From NCBI GenBank assembly GCA_963794685.1, contig CAWCFK010000018.1, positions 372,001 through 436,000 of the forward strand: a stretch of DNA of 64,000 nt, written 5' to 3'. Position numbers and translations under genes: made by a program. Source of the stretch: CAVTWH01 sp963794685 (lineage in GTDB: Bacteria; Actinomycetota; Actinomycetes; Mycobacteriales; Micromonosporaceae). Of this stretch, positions 63,969-64,000 are shown piece after piece. The number at the start of each line of letters is the position of its first letter. The first letter of the stretch is position 1. Under the pieces are notes generated by a model. That model did not search any database and was not told the origin of the DNA. It saw nothing but the letters and a program-made list of their open reading frames with translations.

Positions 63969-64000
63969 GGGGGTGCTCCCTTCCCGAGCCGGTACCGGTG

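Overview
The window is high-GC actinobacterial DNA, most likely from Micromonosporaceae (Micromonospora/Actinoplanes-like). This rests on very high GC with C/G third positions, GTG starts, a StrR-type pathway regulator with TTA codons, and a saprophyte set of chitinase, LPMO and pectate lyase. The taxon is an inference.

Bases 1 to about 31.8 kb are the right-hand part of a non-ribosomal peptide gene cluster. It starts inside a terminal NRPS (partial C, A-T, C-A-T-TE). A second, two-module NRPS follows, with an N-terminal starter-type C domain and a degenerate first A domain. Next come a StrR-like regulator, an HpgT-like aminotransferase, dpgABCD for 3,5-dihydroxyphenylglycine, a fatty acyl-AMP ligase and an acyl carrier protein. 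On the minus strand are an ABC exporter, an alpha/beta hydrolase and a CmlA-type di-iron hydroxylase. An MbtH protein, a GntR/ABC-ATPase pair, a TauD/SyrP-like hydroxylase and a P450 complete it. Read together, the genes suggest a lipopeptide that contains Dpg and (beta-hydroxy)Asp and ends in aromatic-Asp. Most of the peptide is encoded left of the window, so the product cannot be deduced fully.

From about 31.8 to 64 kb the content looks like ordinary chromosome: a cold-shock-domain protein, a phosphoesterase, a VWA lipoprotein, and an nrdA-nrdB-metE operon behind a cobalamin riboswitch. Then come an AA10 LPMO, an esterase-like hydrolase, a GT4/six-hairpin-like/GH130 trio, a damaged M1 peptidase, and an ECF41 sigma factor facing its probable target. 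A GH18 chitinase, a second ECF sigma with its membrane partner, and a PhoD remnant fused to a GNAT fragment follow. A MoxR-DUF58-VWA-VWA operon with an S1C protease, and a PL1 pectate lyase, close the window.

Many genes (about 9.3-13.1, 25.2-27.2, 28.1, 36.8, 41.4, 46.2, 48.2-50.8, 51.9-52.9, 55.8-59.7 and 61.6 kb) are split by single-base shifts, mostly one extra base, while conserved protein sequence continues in the next frame. I read most of these as sequence or assembly errors and annotate one gene per locus. No tRNA, rRNA, CRISPR array, insertion sequence or integrase was seen.
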